Shown here: one piece after another, positions 1 through 8,195 of the stretch
Numbering within the stretch: the first letter of the stretch is position 1
Layout of the letters: each line of letters starts with the position of its first letter
Source: JBCCGI01 sp039029355
GTDB lineage: Bacteria > Planctomycetota > UBA1135 > GCA-002686595
DNA: 23,336 nucleotides
Direction of reading: 5' to 3'
Assembly: GCA_039029355.1 (NCBI GenBank)
Contig: JBCCGI010000106.1
Coordinates: forward strand, 1-23,336
Made by a program: the position numbers and the translations under genes
Notes under the pieces: model-generated
Databases searched by the model: none
What the model saw: only the letters and a program-made list of their open reading frames with translations
Told to the model about the DNA's origin: nothing

Positions 1-147
1 CCCATTCTGGTGGGGGGGTCCCCGGGGGGCCCTGTCGGCCCCAAACCCACGCGGCGGGGGGCGGGGGGGGCCCCGGGGGTGGGGGGGGGCCCCCGCCCCA
101 CCTCCACCGGGGCGAAAGGGAGCCTCGGTAGCCCCGGAGGAGCGTCG
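1..147. other. G/C homopolymer-rich contig end, no gene
   Basis: The first ~120 bases are dominated by runs of G and C and have no codon structure I would trust, although the reading frame stays open into the next gene. This resembles low-quality contig-end sequence more than genomic DNA. A purine-rich GGAGGAG at 136-142 lies six bases before the ATG at 148 and is the best-supported element of this stretch. It fixes the start of the downstream gene. Confidence 0.6.
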
Positions 148-2061
148 ATGAATCCCGCGGGACCGCGTGTCTTCATCTCCTACGCGAGGGCGGACGGCGA
201 GGCGTACGCCCAGCAGCTGAGGGGCGAGCTGGAGGCGCTGGAACCCAGCCTCGTCCTATGGCGGGACCGCGAGAAGATGCTCGGCGGCGCCGACTGGTGG
301 AGGCAGATCACCGACGCACTGGACCAGGTGCGTCACATGGCCCTGCTCGTCACTCCCCGAGCCCTCGAGTCGGAGGTGATCCAGAAGGAGTGGCGGTACG
401 CACGCCAGCGCGGAGTTTCGGTGCTACCGATTCAAGTCCCCGAACAACCGGTCGACTTCGGGGCGATGCCGGGGTGGATGTCGAGGGTGCACTTCTACGA
501 CCTGGCGAGGGAGTGGCCGAGCTTTGCGGCGGCTCTTCACGAGACCCCATCGATAGCAAGGGTGCCTTTCATGGCCCCGGACCTACCGCGCGGCGTCGTC
601 CCGCGGTTGACCGAGCTGGAGGCGATCGTCGGCGACGTCCAGCGGCTGCGAGACTCGACCGGTGACCGAGCCGTCGTCCTTCATGGTGCTGGAGGGTTCG
701 GGAAGACGACGCTCGCGACGCTCGCATGCCACGACGATCGGGTCCAGAGCGCCTACGACGAAGGGGTGCTGTGGATGACCCTCGGGAAGCGCTCGGACCT
801 CGTCGCCCCGGTCACGGCGGCCTTCGCGGCGTTGACCGGAGAGCGGGTCTCCTTCGTCGACGAGCGGGATGCGGTGAGCAGCTTCTTTGAGCGCCTTGGG
901 GATCGGCGCTGCCTGCTTGTCGTTGATGACGTCTGGAGCCTGGGGCAGGCGCGGCAGTTGGTGCAGCATGGCTCCGAGTGCGCCAGGCTCCTCACGACGC
1001 GGCAGTTTGACATCGCGAGCGATTTCGCGGCGGCGCACGCCATCGGAGACATGTCGCCGGGCGAGGGCGCGGCCGTGCTACGCGGAGGCGGGGGAGACGG
1101 CGGCGACTGCGGAGCCGAGTACCGCGAGCTGGCGAGTCGATTGGGTGGGTGTGCACTCATGCTGAGCCTCGCCGGCGGCGCGATCCGCAGGCGGACACGC
1201 AGAGGCATAGAAGAGGCGCACGCCGTATCCGACGTCGAGAAGCGCCTGAGCGAGGGCGGGGCGGCGGCGCTCGACGCTCCGGGCGAGACCGATCGCACTC
1301 TGGCTCTGTCCGCGACTATGGACGCGAGCCTCGAGGAGCTCACCGACGAGGAGCAGGAGCGCCTTCATGAGCTTGGAGTGTTCCCCGATAGCGCGCGCAT
1401 CCCTGTCGCCGAGGCGGTCGGCCTCTGGGGGGGCGATCGAGTGCGCGCCGAGCTGCTGATGGAGCGCCTCGCCGACGCCGCGCTGGTCCTGCTCGACCTT
1501 TCGGAGCAGGTCTTCCGGCTCCACACGATCGTGCGGCAGTACCTTGTCGCGCAGCTGAACGACCCGCCGAGCGTACACCGCAGGATCGTCGAGTCGTGGG
1601 GTGACCTCCGCGCGATCCGCGAGGACTATCCGTGGCGCTGGATCTCATACCACCTGGCCGGAGCGGGGCGGCGATCCCAGCTGACGGAGCTACTCACCGA
1701 GTTTGACTGGCTGAAGGCGAAACTCCGCGCTACCGACCCAGCCTGCCTGTCCGACGACTTGGCGGTGGCCGTGGCTGAGGAGCCTCGGCTCAGCCCGCTC
1801 GTGCACGCCATCCAGCTCTCGGCGCATGTTGTCGCCGTCGATCCCGAACAGCTCAGCGGGCAGGTCCTCGGTCGAATCGACGCGGGCCGGTCCGACCTGT
1901 TCGATCCCATTCGGTCTATGTGTGGGAGGCCGATTCAGGCCGCGAGGTCCTCACCTTCTGGGGGCACGCACCTGCGGACGTGGACGCCCTGGCCGTCTTC
2001 CCCGATCAGGTCACGGTGGCCTCCGGCGACATGCACGGGGTCATTAAGCTCTGGGATGTAA
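148..2061 (+). CDS. TIR / NB-ARC STAND protein, N-terminal part of frameshifted TIR-NB-ARC-WD40
   Basis: This is a predicted signal-transduction ATPase of the STAND class with a TIR effector. The ATG at 148 follows GGAGGAG; the frame is open further upstream but only over low-complexity sequence. The TIR domain spans about residues 6-130 (VFISYARAD near the start; E81 in QKEW is the likely NADase glutamate). NB-ARC spans about 150-465, with Walker A GAGGFGKTT (180-188), Walker B LLVVDDVW (256-263), LLTTR (281-285), a GLPLA-like segment (332-339) and an MHD-like LHT (458-460). A helical region follows (YHLAGAGR, FDWLKAKL) of the kind that normally leads into WD40 repeats. From about residue 585 the frame reads nonsense until TAA at 2059, while the WD40 sequence continues in the -1 frame. 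TIR domains of this class generally cleave NAD+ after ligand sensing. An antiphage or regulated cell-death role is inference from the family. Confidence 0.85.
   Translation: MNPAGPRVFISYARADGEAYAQQLRGELEALEPSLVLWRDREKMLGGADWWRQITDALDQVRHMALLVTPRALESEVIQKEWRYARQRGVSVLPIQVPEQPVDFGAMPGWMSRVHFYDLAREWPSFAAALHETPSIARVPFMAPDLPRGVVPRLTELEAIVGDVQRLRDSTGDRAVVLHGAGGFGKTTLATLACHDDRVQSAYDEGVLWMTLGKRSDLVAPVTAAFAALTGERVSFVDERDAVSSFFERLGDRRCLLVVDDVWSLGQARQLVQHGSECARLLTTRQFDIASDFAAAHAIGDMSPGEGAAVLRGGGGDGGDCGAEYRELASRLGGCALMLSLAGGAIRRRTRRGIEEAHAVSDVEKRLSEGGAAALDAPGETDRTLALSATMDASLEELTDEEQERLHELGVFPDSARIPVAEAVGLWGGDRVRAELLMERLADAALVLLDLSEQVFRLHTIVRQYLVAQLNDPPSVHRRIVESWGDLRAIREDYPWRWISYHLAGAGRRSQLTELLTEFDWLKAKLRATDPACLSDDLAVAVAEEPRLSPLVHAIQLSAHVVAVDPEQLSGQVLGRIDAGRSDLFDPIRSMCGRPIQAARSSPSGGTHLRTWTPWPSSPIRSRWPPATCTGSLSSGM
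1890..1920 (+). other. frameshift zone joining NB-ARC and WD40 frames
   Basis: Sense coding in the first frame runs through about 1890-1910 (GQVLGRI, then FDPIRS). In the -1 frame, coding-like sequence begins near HSVYVWEADSGREV, a WD-repeat signature that starts before the GTG at 1920. One missing base would restore a single frame of about 1,170 codons. No classical slippery heptamer and no long homopolymer is visible. The linker between the helical domain and the first WD repeat also looks shorter than in typical relatives. It may be a sequencing or assembly error, a real inactivating deletion, or less likely programmed -1 frameshifting. Confidence 0.65.
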
Positions 2062-3656
2062 CCACCGGCAAGGAGATCCGGACCCTGAATGGCCCGTCCT
2101 CCTCCCTCACCCTGTCGCCGGACGGGACCCGCTTGGCCGGTGCGGGGAACCTGAGCCTCTCCCTCAGCCAGCGATATGCGGGGTGGCTCCACCTGTGGGA
2201 TCTGCGGACCGGCGAGGCGATCTGCACGGAACAGCTGCACAAGGGGCCGGGAGCCACCCTTGCGTCGTTCACGCCGGACGGCCGCTTCCTCGTGACGGGA
2301 GGGTCAGACATGCTCCTCCACGTGTTGGACGGGCGTACGGGCAAACACCTGCGGACGCTTGAAGGCCACCGCGACGAGGTCTCCAGCCTGACGACCTTGC
2401 CCGACGGGAGGGGGGCCGTATCGGGCGACCTGGGGGGCGAGCTACGCATGTGGTGCCTTGAGACAGGCGAGCTCCTGTGGACGATCGACACGGGTGGTTG
2501 GCAGGTCTTCGCGCTGGGGGCGCTGGCGGACGGGCGTTCTCTGCTGAGCGCCGGGCGCAAGGGGGCGCTGCAGGTTTGGGACATCCGGGAGGGCGAGCTC
2601 GAGCATGAGGTCCGGGGCATCCCGGGCAGCATCGAGTCGCTGTCGACGAACGGCGACGCGAGCCTGGTGGCAACCGGTTCGTCCGGTGTACGTCTTTGGG
2701 ACCTCCGGGCCGACGATGGAGGGCGCCGCGCGGGCGCGCAGCAGATCTTCGATCTGGCCATCGCTCGCAACGGAAGCCAAGCCGTAGCCGGTTGCGAGGA
2801 CGGCACCCTGCGGACGTGGAGCTGGCCCGACGCATCCGAGCAGCGCTCCTTTGCGATTCACGACAGCTGGATCAACACGGTCAGCGTGCTGCGCGGGGGG
2901 CGACAGGTGCTGACCACCTCGGGGGACGGCCTCATCAAGCTCGTGGACGTCGTAGATGGTGTCGAGCTCGCGGCCCTGCGCGGTCACGAGGCTTCGGTGA
3001 ATGCGCTCGCGATTGCGGCGAATCGCCCCCGCGCCATCTCCGTCTCGGACGACGGGAGGGTGATCGTGTGGGATGTCGCGATGCGTTCTATCGAGCTCAA
3101 CCTCGAGGGCCATGAGGACTACATCTGGTCGGTCGCGGTCTCCGCGGACGGGGCGATCGCCGCCACGGGTTGCGCCGACAAGTCCATCTTCGTCTGGGAC
3201 CTGGAGCGTGGAAGGAGGTCGCGCAGGCTCGAGGGGCACAAGAACGCGGTGAGCTGCCTGGCCATGACGCCGGACGGCCGGCGCCTCGTGTCGGGGTCCT
3301 TTGGCGGAGAGATCAAGCTCTGGGACCTCAGCACCGGTACCGAGGTCTCTCGGTTCGAAACCCTGAGGCGCATGGCCGACCACGACGACTATGCCAAGAC
3401 GGAGACGCTGACCGCGCTCCACGGGCTCGCGCTCCTGGCGGACGGCGAGCACTTTCTCACGGCTTCGGACGACTGCGCCGTCCGGCTGTGGAGCCTCCGA
3501 TCGCCCGTCCCCAAAGCGGCCTTCGTCGGGGACAGCGTCATGCTCTCCTGCGCCACGAGTCCGCACAGCGACCACGCGGCTGCGGGCGACCGGATGGGGC
3601 GGCTTCATGCCCTCTCGCTCTCCGGACTCGGGCAGTCGCGCCGCATCCGACGCTGA
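1920..3656 (+). CDS. WD40-repeat C-terminal part of the TIR-NB-ARC-WD40 protein
   Basis: The frame encodes about 13-14 WD40 repeats with typical units such as IKLWDVTTGKEIRTL, VIVWDVAMRS and IKLWDLSTGTEV, separated by GH-type turns. That number suits two seven-bladed propellers. No transmembrane segment or other domain is visible. In STAND proteins the WD40 array is the sensor that holds the NTPase inactive until a ligand binds. The frame opens with GTG at 1920, has no Shine-Dalgarno and overlaps the upstream frame by about 140 bases. The coding signal also extends upstream of that GTG, so this is most likely the second half of one protein and not an independent gene. The stop TGA at 3654 lies about 80 bases before the terminator of the convergent secDF operon. 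Confidence 0.8.
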   Translation: MWEADSGREVLTFWGHAPADVDALAVFPDQVTVASGDMHGVIKLWDVTTGKEIRTLNGPSSSLTLSPDGTRLAGAGNLSLSLSQRYAGWLHLWDLRTGEAICTEQLHKGPGATLASFTPDGRFLVTGGSDMLLHVLDGRTGKHLRTLEGHRDEVSSLTTLPDGRGAVSGDLGGELRMWCLETGELLWTIDTGGWQVFALGALADGRSLLSAGRKGALQVWDIREGELEHEVRGIPGSIESLSTNGDASLVATGSSGVRLWDLRADDGGRRAGAQQIFDLAIARNGSQAVAGCEDGTLRTWSWPDASEQRSFAIHDSWINTVSVLRGGRQVLTTSGDGLIKLVDVVDGVELAALRGHEASVNALAIAANRPRAISVSDDGRVIVWDVAMRSIELNLEGHEDYIWSVAVSADGAIAATGCADKSIFVWDLERGRRSRRLEGHKNAVSCLAMTPDGRRLVSGSFGGEIKLWDLSTGTEVSRFETLRRMADHDDYAKTETLTALHGLALLADGEHFLTASDDCAVRLWSLRSPVPKAAFVGDSVMLSCATSPHSDHAAAGDRMGRLHALSLSGLGQSRRIRR

Positions 3657-3734
3657 CGGGGGCCCGGCTCCTCGAGTTCTCGATGTCGCTGCGCTCGCCT
3701 GACACCGGTCCGGGCCTGGCGCCGCGGCCCAAGC

Positions 3735-3770
3735 AAAAAGGCGGCGCCGCCCCCACCGGGCGGCGCCGCC
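3735..3770 (-). terminator. intrinsic terminator of the trmD-rplS-secDF operon
   Basis: A perfect 12-bp stem, GGCGGCGCCGCC at 3740-3751 and again at 3759-3770 (the sequence is self-complementary), encloses a 7-base loop. On the minus strand it is followed immediately by TTTTT (3739-3735). It lies 31 bases past the secDF stop. On the plus strand the stem is followed by TGTTCT, so it may weakly terminate the WD40 gene as well. Confidence 0.85.
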
Positions 3771-3801
3771 TGTTCTCGCGCGCGGTGGGGGCGGGAGAGC
3801 G

Positions 3802-6800
3802 TTAGCTCGCCGCCAGCGCCTTCTCGTCTTCCTTCTTCGACTGCTTCTCCTGCTCCATGTGCGCCCGGGCGCCGGTGCCCTTCTTGTCGGCGCGGTTCTC
3901 GAGCCAGAGCAGGACCGGGTTGGCGATGAAGATCGTCGAGTAGGTACCGGTCAGCACGCCGACGATCATCGCGAAGGAGAAGCCCTCGAGCGTGTTGCCG
4001 GTGCCGAAGTTGAAGACGAAGAGCAGCGTCACCGCGATGAGCGTCGTCACCGAGGTGAGCAGCGTCCGCGACAGCGTCTGGTTGATCGAGATGTTGAGGA
4101 TCTCGGCCAGCGGCTTCTTCATGCGCGGCAGGTTCTCCCGCACGCGGTCGAAGATGACGATCGTGTCGTTCAGCGAGTAGCCGATGATCGTCAGGAAGGC
4201 CGCCACCATCGGCAGGCTGATCTCGCCGTTGATGATGCCCAGGGCGTTGAACAGCGTCAGCGCGCCGAGCGTGATCAGCACGTCGTGCGTGAGCGCGGCC
4301 ACCGCCGCCCAGCCGTAGCTGTACTCGGCGAAGCGCACGCGGATGTAGAGCACGATCGCGAACAGGCTGACCATCAGCGCGATGATCGCCTTGTTGCGCA
4401 GCTCGCCGACGACCTGCGGGCCGACCAGCGTCGAGCTGGGGATCGGCTGGGCGAGGTCGAAGGCGTTGCCGTTCGAGTCCTCCTTGCGGTTGAAGGCGGT
4501 GCCGAGGAGGCTCTCCATCTCGCCCTTCTGCATCGCCGACGAGCGCACCGTGCCGCTGAGGACGTTCGGGCGCGAGCCGTCGGACGCGAAGGCGGGGGAC
4601 TGCAGGCCCTTCTCGGTGAGCTGCGCGTGCACGTCGGCGACCGGGTGCTGGTCGACGAAGTACAGCGTGACGTCCCAGTCGGTGAACGCACCGTCCGGGC
4701 GCGGCTCGGAGACCTCGATCGGACCCTTCTGCAGGATGTCGGCGAGGTTGGTCTCCAGCTCGCGCTTGAGCCCGCTCTCGACGTCCTGATCCTGCGCCGC
4801 GTCGTCGACCTTGAAGGCGATGCGGAACGAGGTGAAGGAGTCGCTCTCGGCCTCGGTGCCGAGCACCGGCTTGACCTCGGCGGTCTCGCCGATGGCGCCG
4901 GGGATCGCGCCGACCAGGTCGCGGACCTTGTCGACGTTCTCGGCCACCTCGGTGCGGATCTGGACCTCGGCGCCGCCGAGGAAGTCGATGCCGAGCTTCT
5001 TGCCCGCCGGCTGCACCGCGAAGAAGCCCACGCCGAGCACGATCGCGGCCAGCGAGGCCATGGCCGCGACCTTCGCCTTGCCGATGAAGTCGTAGTTGGC
5101 CTTGACCAGCCACTTGCCCATCGGGAACGCCTTGACGTTGCGCTCGAGGCTCCAGTGGACCAGGAGCCGCGTGATGATCAGCGCCGAGATCATCGAGCCG
5201 ATGATTCCGATCGACAGCGTCACCGCGAAGCCGCGGACCGGGCCGGTGCCGACGCGGTACAGGATGATCGCCGTGATCAGCGTCGTGATGTTCGCGTCGA
5301 AGACGGCGCTGAAGGCCTTCTCGAAGCCCGTCTTCGCCGCCTGCTTGACGTTCTGGCCCTTGTCGAGCTCCTCCCGGATCCGGTCGAAGATCAGGATGTT
5401 CGCGTCGACGGCCATACCGACCGTCAGGATCACGCCGGCGATGCCGGGCAGCGTGACGGTCGCGCGCAGGAACGCGAGGCCGCCGAGCAGCATGATCAGG
5501 TTCGCCGTCAGCGCGAGCGTCGCGAAGACGCCCAGGCGGCGGTAGTAGAAGATCACGAAGGCGAGGACCGCCAGGATGCCGAGCACGCCGCTGTACACGC
5601 CGCGGTCGACGTACTGCTGGCCGAGCGTCGGGCCGACGACCTCTTCGTGCTCGAGCTCCGGCTTGATCGGAAGCGAGCCCGAGCGGATGACGGTGATCAG
5701 GTCGTTGACCTCATCCGGCGTGAAGCGCCCCTGGATGATGCTCGCGCCGGACAGGCGGTCGTTGATCGTCGCCGTCGACTCGACCTGGTCGTTCAGCGTG
5801 ATGCAGAGCAGGCGGTCGATGTTGTCGCCGGTGAAGTCGCCGAAGTCGCCCTTGCGCGACGGCTTCATCTCGAAGCCGACCGCCGGGAAGCCGGAGCTGT
5901 CCTGCGAGGGGTAGACCTTGGAGATGTCGGCGCCCGCGAACTCGTAGTCCGGGTTCTCGGGGCGCAGCAGCGGGACCGCGCGGTCGCGCTCGGCGAGGAG
6001 GCTCGCCTCCTCCGACTTGGCCGCGGTCGGCAGCCACTTGATGCGCGCGTTCGGTCCGCCGTCCTCGGGCTCGACCTTGTTGAAGTTCACGAGCGAGAGG
6101 CCGGGGTTGGCCGCGACCCACTCGTCGAGCTTCTGCCCCTCGGCGGTCAGGTCGGTGCCGGTGCCGGTCAGGTCCGAGGCCACCGCCTGGATGGCGAAGG
6201 ACAGCTCGCCCAGGTTCTCGATCAGGTCCTTGATCGCGTCGTCGCTCGAGAGGAGCACCTCGGCGCCCGCGCCGTGGCCCGACTTCGGCGTCAGCCGGAA
6301 GCCGCGCTGCAGATTCAGCAGCCGGTAGCCATCGCGCTGGGAGTAGTGGATCTTCTCGTCGCCGATCTGGACCGTGCCCCCGCCCTCGGGGAAGTCCGCG
6401 GCCGAGGCGTTGTTCGGATCCAGCTGGATACCGAGCGACGACAGCGCGTCGAGGTCCTCGGCGATCGTCGACGAGGCGTCGACGGTCGACAGGTCCGGCG
6501 TGCCGGGCAGCTCGACGACGATGCGCTCGGTGCCCTCCTGTCGGATCACCGCCTCGCGCAGGCCGGTGGGGTCGACCCGGTTGCGGACGATGTTCACGAC
6601 CTGGGAGAGGATCAGCGACGGGTCCTGGGCCTCCTGCTCGGAGATCAGGTCCTGCCGGCGTGCCTCATCGAAATCGAAGCGGTAGACCAGACGCGTCCCG
6701 CCCTGCAGGTCGAGACCCATCTGGAACGGTTTGTCCGGGATTAGGAGGAACGCCAGCGAGACAAGCAGCGCGAGCGTGACGAAGGTGACCTTGCGGGCGA

Positions 6801-6813
6801 CGTTCTCGACCAT
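3802..6813 (-). CDS. secDF: SecDF fused protein translocase subunit
   Basis: This is the proton-motive-force driven accessory membrane complex of the Sec translocon, with SecD and SecF fused in one 1,003-residue chain. The SecD half has the first TM followed by GLDLQGG (33-39), P1 domain segments, and the hallmark GMAVDANILIFDRIREE beginning near 466 in TM4. The SecF half has LGIDFLGG (607-614) and GYSLNDTIVIFDRVREN, with the closing TM cluster before a charged C-terminal tail (KKGTGARAHMEQEKQSKKED). Each half has the expected six TM segments. Residues ~112-190 are an insertion in the P1 region not usual for SecD. The ATG at 6813 has no strong Shine-Dalgarno. It is the third gene after trmD and rplS, 46 bases downstream of rplS, and is terminated by the hairpin at 3735-3770. 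Confidence 0.96.
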   Translation of the reverse strand: MVENVARKVTFVTLALLVSLAFLLIPDKPFQMGLDLQGGTRLVYRFDFDEARRQDLISEQEAQDPSLILSQVVNIVRNRVDPTGLREAVIRQEGTERIVVELPGTPDLSTVDASSTIAEDLDALSSLGIQLDPNNASAADFPEGGGTVQIGDEKIHYSQRDGYRLLNLQRGFRLTPKSGHGAGAEVLLSSDDAIKDLIENLGELSFAIQAVASDLTGTGTDLTAEGQKLDEWVAANPGLSLVNFNKVEPEDGGPNARIKWLPTAAKSEEASLLAERDRAVPLLRPENPDYEFAGADISKVYPSQDSSGFPAVGFEMKPSRKGDFGDFTGDNIDRLLCITLNDQVESTATINDRLSGASIIQGRFTPDEVNDLITVIRSGSLPIKPELEHEEVVGPTLGQQYVDRGVYSGVLGILAVLAFVIFYYRRLGVFATLALTANLIMLLGGLAFLRATVTLPGIAGVILTVGMAVDANILIFDRIREELDKGQNVKQAAKTGFEKAFSAVFDANITTLITAIILYRVGTGPVRGFAVTLSIGIIGSMISALIITRLLVHWSLERNVKAFPMGKWLVKANYDFIGKAKVAAMASLAAIVLGVGFFAVQPAGKKLGIDFLGGAEVQIRTEVAENVDKVRDLVGAIPGAIGETAEVKPVLGTEAESDSFTSFRIAFKVDDAAQDQDVESGLKRELETNLADILQKGPIEVSEPRPDGAFTDWDVTLYFVDQHPVADVHAQLTEKGLQSPAFASDGSRPNVLSGTVRSSAMQKGEMESLLGTAFNRKEDSNGNAFDLAQPIPSSTLVGPQVVGELRNKAIIALMVSLFAIVLYIRVRFAEYSYGWAAVAALTHDVLITLGALTLFNALGIINGEISLPMVAAFLTIIGYSLNDTIVIFDRVRENLPRMKKPLAEILNISINQTLSRTLLTSVTTLIAVTLLFVFNFGTGNTLEGFSFAMIVGVLTGTYSTIFIANPVLLWLENRADKKGTGARAHMEQEKQSKKEDEKALAAS

Positions 6814-6831
6814 CGGAATGGTTGGGGTAGG

Positions 6832-6848
6832 GGGCGCGCGGGGCGCCC
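6832..6848 (-). other. small GC hairpin between rplS and secDF
   Basis: GGGCGC at 6832-6837 pairs with GCGCCC at 6843-6848 around a 5-base loop. On the transcript strand no U-tract follows, so it is not a convincing terminator. It may act as an mRNA processing or stability element between the highly expressed ribosomal protein gene and secDF. It may equally be chance pairing in very GC-rich DNA. Confidence 0.3.
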
Positions 6849-6859
6849 TTTGGGAGTCG

Positions 6860-7330
6860 CTAGACCTCGACCGCTTCCGTGCCGGTCTCCGCGTCGGAGG
6901 CTTCCGCCGCCGCCTTACGGGCCGCCGCGGCCTCCTCGGCGGCCTTGCGGGCCGCCTCCTCGCGCTCGCGCTCGCGGCGCACCTTCTCGCCCAGCAGCTC
7001 CTCGACCCGGGTGCCCTTGCCGACCCGGTCGCGGAGGTAGTAGAGGCGTGCCTGGCGCACGTTGCCGCGCCGGCGGATCTTCACGTCCTTGACGCGCGGG
7101 CTGTGCAGCGGGAAGAGGCGCTCAACGCCCTCGCCCTGCACGATGCGCCGGACGAGCACCGCCTTGGCGATGCCGCGACCCTGGATCGCGAGCACGGTGC
7201 CGATGAAGAGCTGGATGCGCTCCTTCTCGCCCTCTTTGATGAGGTAGTGCACCTCGACGGTGTCGCCGACGTGCACGGCGGGGACGTGGTCCTTGCCCAT
7301 CTCGGTGCCGAGGTCGTCGATCAGGCTCAT
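6860..7330 (-). CDS. rplS: 50S ribosomal protein L19
   Basis: L19 sits at the 30S-50S interface. Family landmarks are visible: GDTVEVHYLIKEGEKERIQ (22-40), GTVLAIQGRG (44-53) and the C-terminal core PLHSPRVKDVKIRRRGNVR (74-92) followed by ARLYYLRDRVGK. The usual bacterial protein is about 115 residues. Here it is 156 because of an Arg/Glu/Ala-rich, probably helical tail from about residue 116, ending in an acidic stretch. The ATG at 7330 is preceded by a GAGAGAG purine run at a suitable distance. It lies 57 bases downstream of trmD, the standard trmD-rplS order. Confidence 0.97.
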   Translation of the reverse strand: MSLIDDLGTEMGKDHVPAVHVGDTVEVHYLIKEGEKERIQLFIGTVLAIQGRGIAKAVLVRRIVQGEGVERLFPLHSPRVKDVKIRRRGNVRQARLYYLRDRVGKGTRVEELLGEKVRREREREEAARKAAEEAAAARKAAAEASDAETGTEAVEV

Positions 7331-7387
7331 CTTCAGCTCTCTCTGGGGTGGTTGCTGTCTTCGGTTCTGAATCGGGCGCGGCTCCGC

Positions 7388-8065
7388 TCAGGAGCCGAGG
7401 TCCGGGCGCCGCGCCCGGGTCCTGCGCTCGGCCTCCCGCTCGCGCCAGGTTGCGATCGCCCCGTGATCTCCGCTCATCAGGACGTTCGGAACCTCGCGCC
7501 CGCGGAAGACGCGGGGCCGCGTGTACTGGGGGTGGTCGAGACCACCTGTGCCCTCGAACGACTCCTCCTCGGCGGAACGCTCGTCTCCGAGCACCCCCGG
7601 GACGAGGCGCGTCACCGCCTCGACCACACAGAGCGCCGGGAGCTCACCGCCCGCCAGCACGAAGTCGCCGATCGAGATTTCCTCCCACTCCGCTTCGAGA
7701 CACACCCGCTCGTCGATTCCCTCGTAGCGTCCGGCGAGCAGGAGCACCCGCTCCTCCGTCGCCAGCGTGCGCGCCGCTTCCTGCCGGAAGGGCTTGCCCG
7801 CGGGACTCAGAAGGAGCTTGCGGAAGGATCCGTGGCGCCGCTCCAACCACTCGACGCAGTCGAGGATCGGCTCGGGCTTCAGAACCATTCCGGGGCCCCC
7901 GCCGAACGGTCGGTCGTCGACGGTGCGATGTCTGTCCCTTGCGAAGTCCCGGAAGTCGACCAACCGTATCTCCACCAGGCCCTTCTCCTGTGCGATCCCG
8001 AGGATGCTGGAGTGCACATACGGCACCAGAGCCTCGGGAAACAGGGTCAGGACACAGAGCAGCAC
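7388..8065 (-). CDS. trmD: tRNA (guanine-N1)-methyltransferase TrmD
   Basis: TrmD methylates G37 of tRNAs reading CNN, UGG-type and related codons, using S-adenosylmethionine bound in a trefoil knot, and so prevents frameshifting. The sequence shows RTVDDRPFGGGPGMVLKPEP (48-66), LLLAGRYEGIDERV (108-121) and the knot segment SIGDFVLAGGELPAL (131-145). GLDHPQYTRP (175-184) carries the likely catalytic D177, and VPNVLMSGDHGAI (192-204) follows. It is 225 residues, somewhat shorter at the C-terminus than the ~250-residue norm. The start is GTG at 8065 with GGAGG about ten bases upstream. It is first in the operon with rplS and secDF. The usual upstream genes rpsP and rimM are absent; ribE lies divergently there instead. 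Confidence 0.97.
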   Translation of the reverse strand: MLLCVLTLFPEALVPYVHSSILGIAQEKGLVEIRLVDFRDFARDRHRTVDDRPFGGGPGMVLKPEPILDCVEWLERRHGSFRKLLLSPAGKPFRQEAARTLATEERVLLLAGRYEGIDERVCLEAEWEEISIGDFVLAGGELPALCVVEAVTRLVPGVLGDERSAEEESFEGTGGLDHPQYTRPRVFRGREVPNVLMSGDHGAIATWREREAERRTRARRPDLGS

Positions 8066-8097
8066 GAGGGGTCCCCCTCCGGTTTTAAGGGCCGAGC

Positions 8098-8126
8098 AGG
8101 TTAGAGCGAATCGGGGGGGCGGTCAA
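8098..8126 (-). promoter_or_regulatory. candidate promoter of trmD-rplS-secDF
   Basis: On the minus strand, TTGACC (8126-8121) is separated by exactly 17 bases from TAACCT (8103-8098). This resembles a sigma-70 promoter with a good -35 and a weak -10 (3/6). It would place the transcript start about 25 bases before the GTG of trmD, leaving room for the GGAGG ribosome binding site. This is motif-based only. Confidence 0.45.
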
Positions 8127-8195
8127 GGTTTCCAGAGCCGCAGGAGCGGTCCATCCTCCCCGGACCAGACGCGCCGGGCTAGGCTCTCGGTCGCC

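Noticed and set aside
3605..5113. 502-codon minus-strand frame overlapping the end of secDF
   Set aside because: It is a shifted-frame shadow of secDF: Arg/Gly/Pro-rich translation, no domain, and it runs through the terminator hairpin.
3859..6744. 961-codon plus-strand open frame opposite secDF
   Set aside because: It is the antisense of a strongly conserved gene; its translation is a low-complexity mix of Arg, Asp, Val, Ala and Leu caused by GC3-rich codons, with no motif and no start signal.
8066..8195. Possible FMN riboswitch before ribE
   Set aside because: The divergent region is only 130 bases and I could not find the conserved multi-helix junction words; ribE appears to have a very short leader.
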